15,684 nt of DNA from DATBAK01 sp036787815 (GTDB lineage: Bacteria > Actinomycetota > Acidimicrobiia > IMCC26256 > PALSA-610), in NCBI GenBank assembly GCA_036787815.1, contig DAIQOP010000077.1, positions 1 to 15,684 of the forward strand. Direction: 5' to 3'. The notes under the pieces are model-generated. The model ran no database searches and was not told where the DNA came from. It saw only the letters and a program-made list of their open reading frames with translations. The position numbers and the translations under genes are program-made. Shown piece after piece: positions 13,536-15,684 of the stretch; positions within the stretch are counted from its first letter, which is position 1; every line of letters begins with the position of its first letter.

Positions 13536-14663
13536 TCAGTTCTCCTTCACGAGTCGGTCGAGCACGGGTTCGAGTCGTGCTCGCGGTTGGACGAGCGCGA
13601 GGCGCGCGTACGGCGCGCCGGCATCGCCGTAGAGATCTCCGGGCGAGACGAGCAGCCCCACGCGCGCCAGCCGGTCGGCGATCGCCCAGCCGTCGGCGCC
13701 CGCGTCGTCGCGGAGCCAGAGGTAGAAGAGCATCGGTCCGCCTTCGTGACGCAACCCCACCGATTCGAGCCGCTCCACCACGAGCGCGCGACGTTCGGCG
13801 TAGCGCGTGCGCTGCACGCCGACGTGGGTGTCGTCCGACAACGCGGCGACGGCCGCGGCCTGTGCTGGCGTCGGCACCATGAGTCCGGCGTGCTTGCGGG
13901 TCTCGACGAGGTAGTGGACGATCTCGGGGTCGCCGGCGAAGAACCCGACCCGCATCCCGGCAAGGTTGGAGCGCTTCGAGAGACTGTGCACCGCGAGCAC
14001 GCCCTCGAAGCCGGCCGACAGGATCGTCGCCGGTTCCGGCGCGAACTCGACGTAGCACTCGTCGCTCGCGACGACCACGCCGTGGGCGCGGCCCCATTCG
14101 GCGACGCGCTCGAGGTAGGCACGGTCGGCCACCGACGACGACGGGTTACCGGGCTCGTTGATCCACAGCAGCAGCGCGCGGTCGGCGTCTTCGGCACTGA
14201 TCGCGTCGAGATCGACGTGCCAATCGGCATCGAGCGGAACGGGGACGCCTCGCAGCCCGGCGAGCGTCGCGCCCATGTCGTACGACGGGTACGCGACGGC
14301 CGGATAGAGCACCGTGTCGCGGCCGGGGCGCGCCAACGCGAGGAAGTGCGGGAGCGAGACCACCATCTCCTTGGTCCCGATGCACGCGGCGACTCCCGTC
14401 GGCGCCACCTCGACGCCGAGGCACCGGTGCATCCAGGCCGCGGCGGCGTCGTGCAACGCGGCGGTTCCGGCCGACGGCGGGTACCCCATCGACCTCGTCG
14501 CCGCGTCGGCCGCGGCCGCGGCGGCGATCTCGGGAACGGGGTCGCAGGGCGTGCCGATCGAGCAGTCCACCACCCCGCCGGGAAGTACGTCGGCAACCTG
14601 CTTGAGGGCGTCGAGCCGCTCATAGGGGTACGGAGGCGGCACGAACGGCACGACGGTCGCCAT
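13536..14663 (-). CDS. dapC: N-succinyl-diaminopimelate aminotransferase, actinobacterial DapC type (class I/II PLP aminotransferase)
   Basis: A 375-residue fold-type I PLP enzyme transaminating N-succinyl-2-amino-6-ketopimelate with glutamate. Visible are CSIGTPCDPVP (34-44), GYPPSAGTAALHDA (60-73), ACIGTKEMV (93-101), YPAVAYPSYDMG (120-131), INEPGNPSS with Asn173, SDECYVEF with Asp201 and Tyr204, and the PLP Lys230 in HSLSKRSNLAGMRVGF with Arg238. The N-terminal PYPYERLDALKQVADVLPGG is typical of actinobacterial DapC. The frame is open upstream into hflX, but the ATG at 14663 begins where the family begins and lies 7 nt from a TANNNT box. Immediate linkage to dapD and dapE makes the assignment firm; an unrelated aspartate-type aminotransferase is unlikely. 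Confidence 0.92.
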   Translation of the reverse strand: MATVVPFVPPPYPYERLDALKQVADVLPGGVVDCSIGTPCDPVPEIAAAAAADAATRSMGYPPSAGTAALHDAAAAWMHRCLGVEVAPTGVAACIGTKEMVVSLPHFLALARPGRDTVLYPAVAYPSYDMGATLAGLRGVPVPLDADWHVDLDAISAEDADRALLLWINEPGNPSSSVADRAYLERVAEWGRAHGVVVASDECYVEFAPEPATILSAGFEGVLAVHSLSKRSNLAGMRVGFFAGDPEIVHYLVETRKHAGLMVPTPAQAAAVAALSDDTHVGVQRTRYAERRALVVERLESVGLRHEGGPMLFYLWLRDDAGADGWAIADRLARVGLLVSPGDLYGDAGAPYARLALVQPRARLEPVLDRLVKEN

Positions 14664-14670
14664 CGCGCCG

Positions 14671-14676
14671 AGCCTA
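14671..14676 (-). promoter_or_regulatory. -10 box TAGGCT, leaderless start of the dapC-dapD-dapE operon
   Basis: TAGGCT is followed by seven bases and then the ATG at 14663, so the first transcribed base would be at or next to the A of the start codon. The upstream 64-bp gap contains no Shine-Dalgarno sequence. The -35 region is occupied by the GC-rich octamer repeat at 14683-14706. Confidence 0.45.
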
Positions 14677-14682
14677 CCGGCG

Positions 14683-14706
14683 GCCCCCGTGCCCCCGTGC
14701 CCCCGG
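14683..14706. repeat. Three tandem octamers GCCCCCGT, G-tracts on the coding strand
   Basis: GCCCCCGT, GCCCCCGT and GCCCCCGG follow each other without gap. On the transcribed-gene (minus) strand they give three runs of five G. They lie 7-30 bp upstream of the dapC -10 box, in the -35 zone. The repeat is certain; a role in regulation or G-rich secondary structure is only possible. Confidence 0.85.
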
Positions 14707-14727
14707 CGCTCGTTCGCGGTCGGGCGC

Positions 14728-15684
14728 TCAGACTTCGGCGGTAACGAAGCCGCGGAAGCGTGAGAGCACCGGATCGGAGAGCCGGGCCCGCACGCGGGTA
14801 CCGCCTTCGTCGTGCACCTCGACGAGCACCTCGCCGTCGCGGTGCAGGGCCGCGAGCACGTCACCGCGGTCGTAGGGAACCAGGAGCTCCACGAGCCGGT
14901 CGAGCGCACGCAGGCGCTCGGCGATCACGAGCCGCAACTGATCGATGCCGTCGCCCGTCGCGCCCGACACGGCGACCGATCCGCGAGTGCGCGCCACCAG
15001 CTGCTCGATGTCGGCCGCGGCTGCGAGGTCGCGCTTGTTCCAGACCATGAGCTCCGGTTGTTCGTCGGCGCCGATCTCGGCGAGCACGGTGTGCACCGCG
15101 GTGATGCGGGCCTCGGCCTCGTGGCGGCTCGCGTCGACCACGTGGAGCAACAAGTCGGCATCGACGACCTCTTCGAGTGTCGACCGGAAGGCCTCGACCA
15201 GCTGGTGGGGCAACCGCTGCACGAACCCCACGGTGTCGGAGACGAGCACCGTCTCGCCACCGGGCAGGCGGAGCCGGCGGGTCGTGGGATCGAGCGTCGA
15301 GAAGAGCTGATCTTCGACCAGCGCGTGGGAGTGCGTGAGCCGATTGAGCAACGTCGACTTGCCGGCGTTCGTGTACCCGACCAGCGCGACACGGGGGAGA
15401 CCCTGGCGGACGCGCGACTTGCGCTGCGTCCGGCGCGTCTTCGCGAGCGTCTTCAGGTCGCGTTCGAGCTGCTGCACCCGGCGGAGGATGCGGCGCCGAT
15501 CGACTTCGAGCTGCGTCTCGCCGGGCCCGCGGGTGCCGATACCCGCGCCCTGCTGGCTCAGCTGGATACCGCGGCCGCGCAGGCGCGGCAACCGGTAGCG
15601 GAGCTGCGCGAGCTCCACCTGCAACATGCCCTCTTGGCTCGTCGCGTGCTGGGCGAAGATGTCGAGGATCAGCGCGACGCGGTC
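14728..15684 (-). CDS. hflX: GTPase HflX, ribosome-associated, partial (N-terminus beyond window)
   Basis: 318 residues are visible, open to the right edge and beginning DRVALILDIFAQHATSQEG, so the N-terminal part is missing. The HflX-specific stretch GAGIGTRGPGETQLEVDRRR (about 47-66) precedes a coiled linker. The G domain follows: G1 GYTNAGKST (103-111), Thr of the G2 loop in LFSTLDPTTRR, G3 DTVGF, G4 NKRD and G5 SGATGDG. A short C-terminal domain ends RFRGFVTAEV. HflX binds the 50S subunit or 70S ribosomes and splits stalled or dormant ribosomes, with a heat-stress role in several bacteria. It is upstream of dapC in the same direction with a 64-bp gap. hflX commonly lies near dapF/miaA in actinobacteria, which fits the lysine genes here. 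Confidence 0.95.
   Translation of the reverse strand, partial: DRVALILDIFAQHATSQEGMLQVELAQLRYRLPRLRGRGIQLSQQGAGIGTRGPGETQLEVDRRRILRRVQQLERDLKTLAKTRRTQRKSRVRQGLPRVALVGYTNAGKSTLLNRLTHSHALVEDQLFSTLDPTTRRLRLPGGETVLVSDTVGFVQRLPHQLVEAFRSTLEEVVDADLLLHVVDASRHEAEARITAVHTVLAEIGADEQPELMVWNKRDLAAAADIEQLVARTRGSVAVSGATGDGIDQLRLVIAERLRALDRLVELLVPYDRGDVLAALHRDGEVLVEVHDEGGTRVRARLSDPVLSRFRGFVTAEV

Noticed and set aside
12093..14744. An 883-codon plus-strand open frame
   Set aside because: It is antisense to dapE, dapD and dapC, whose products carry complete catalytic motifs; the antisense product resembles no family.
1..15684. Transfer RNA genes, ribosomal RNA, riboswitches, insertion sequences or prophage genes
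   Set aside because: I looked on both strands and saw no cloverleaf, no transposase or integrase motifs, no terminal inverted repeats with target duplications, and no recognisable riboswitch core.

Overview
The window is very GC-rich (around 70% by eye), its genes use G/C-ending codons throughout, several starts are GTG, and good -10 boxes follow the TANNNT form. With the actinobacterial-type DapC and DapE, a large LuxR-type ATPase regulator and leaderless-looking starts, this points to a high-GC actinobacterium, possibly of the Acidimicrobiia or Thermoleophilia kind. The lineage is an inference from style, not from a marker gene.

Left part (1-9095, all on the minus strand, so transcribed right to left): a sugar-catabolic locus. 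In transcription order it holds a ThuA-like protein, an alpha/beta-hydrolase (candidate carbohydrate esterase) and a RidA-family deaminase, closely packed (4-nt gap, then a GTGA start/stop overlap). Next come a 35-residue Arg-rich small ORF whose end overlaps the start of a 1036-residue MalT/LuxR-type (LAL) ATPase regulator, and a family 4 glycoside hydrolase (GH4). A 253-bp spacer follows with a decamer repeat array, a predicted promoter and a palindromic operator-like site. Then comes a second GH4 paralogue and, overlapping it by GTGA, the first 121 codons of a glucosamine-6-phosphate deaminase-like protein that runs off the left edge. GH4 enzymes hydrolyse glycosides by NAD-dependent oxidation at C3, and ThuA proteins are linked to 3-keto-disaccharide use, so a 3-keto-sugar theme is plausible. 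No transporter or kinase is visible here.

Divergent from thuA, on the plus strand (9160-10047), is a beta-hydroxyacid dehydrogenase of the 3-hydroxyisobutyrate / tartronate semialdehyde reductase family. The 64 bp between the two starts contain overlapping back-to-back promoter elements, including a near-consensus TTGACG-N17-TACGGT for the thuA side.

Right part (10062-15684, minus strand): the lower succinylase branch of lysine/diaminopimelate synthesis, dapC-dapD-dapE, tightly spaced (3 and 10 nt). It is preceded by the 3' part of hflX (ribosome-associated GTPase; its start lies beyond the right edge) and followed by an ATP-grasp protein of unknown substrate. dapC and the ATP-grasp gene both have a TANNNT box 6-7 nt before an ATG and no good ribosome binding site, as expected for leaderless mRNAs. 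The ATP-grasp gene and the plus-strand dehydrogenase converge tail to tail with only 14 bp between stop codons.

I see no tRNA, rRNA, CRISPR array, insertion sequence or prophage. No gene-free stretch exceeds 300 bp; the largest are 1739-1991 and 6612-6779, both described below. The least ordinary elements are the decamer array with its abutting palindrome, the small ORF overlapping the LAL regulator, the DapD with a substituted acidic residue, and the shared divergent promoter.
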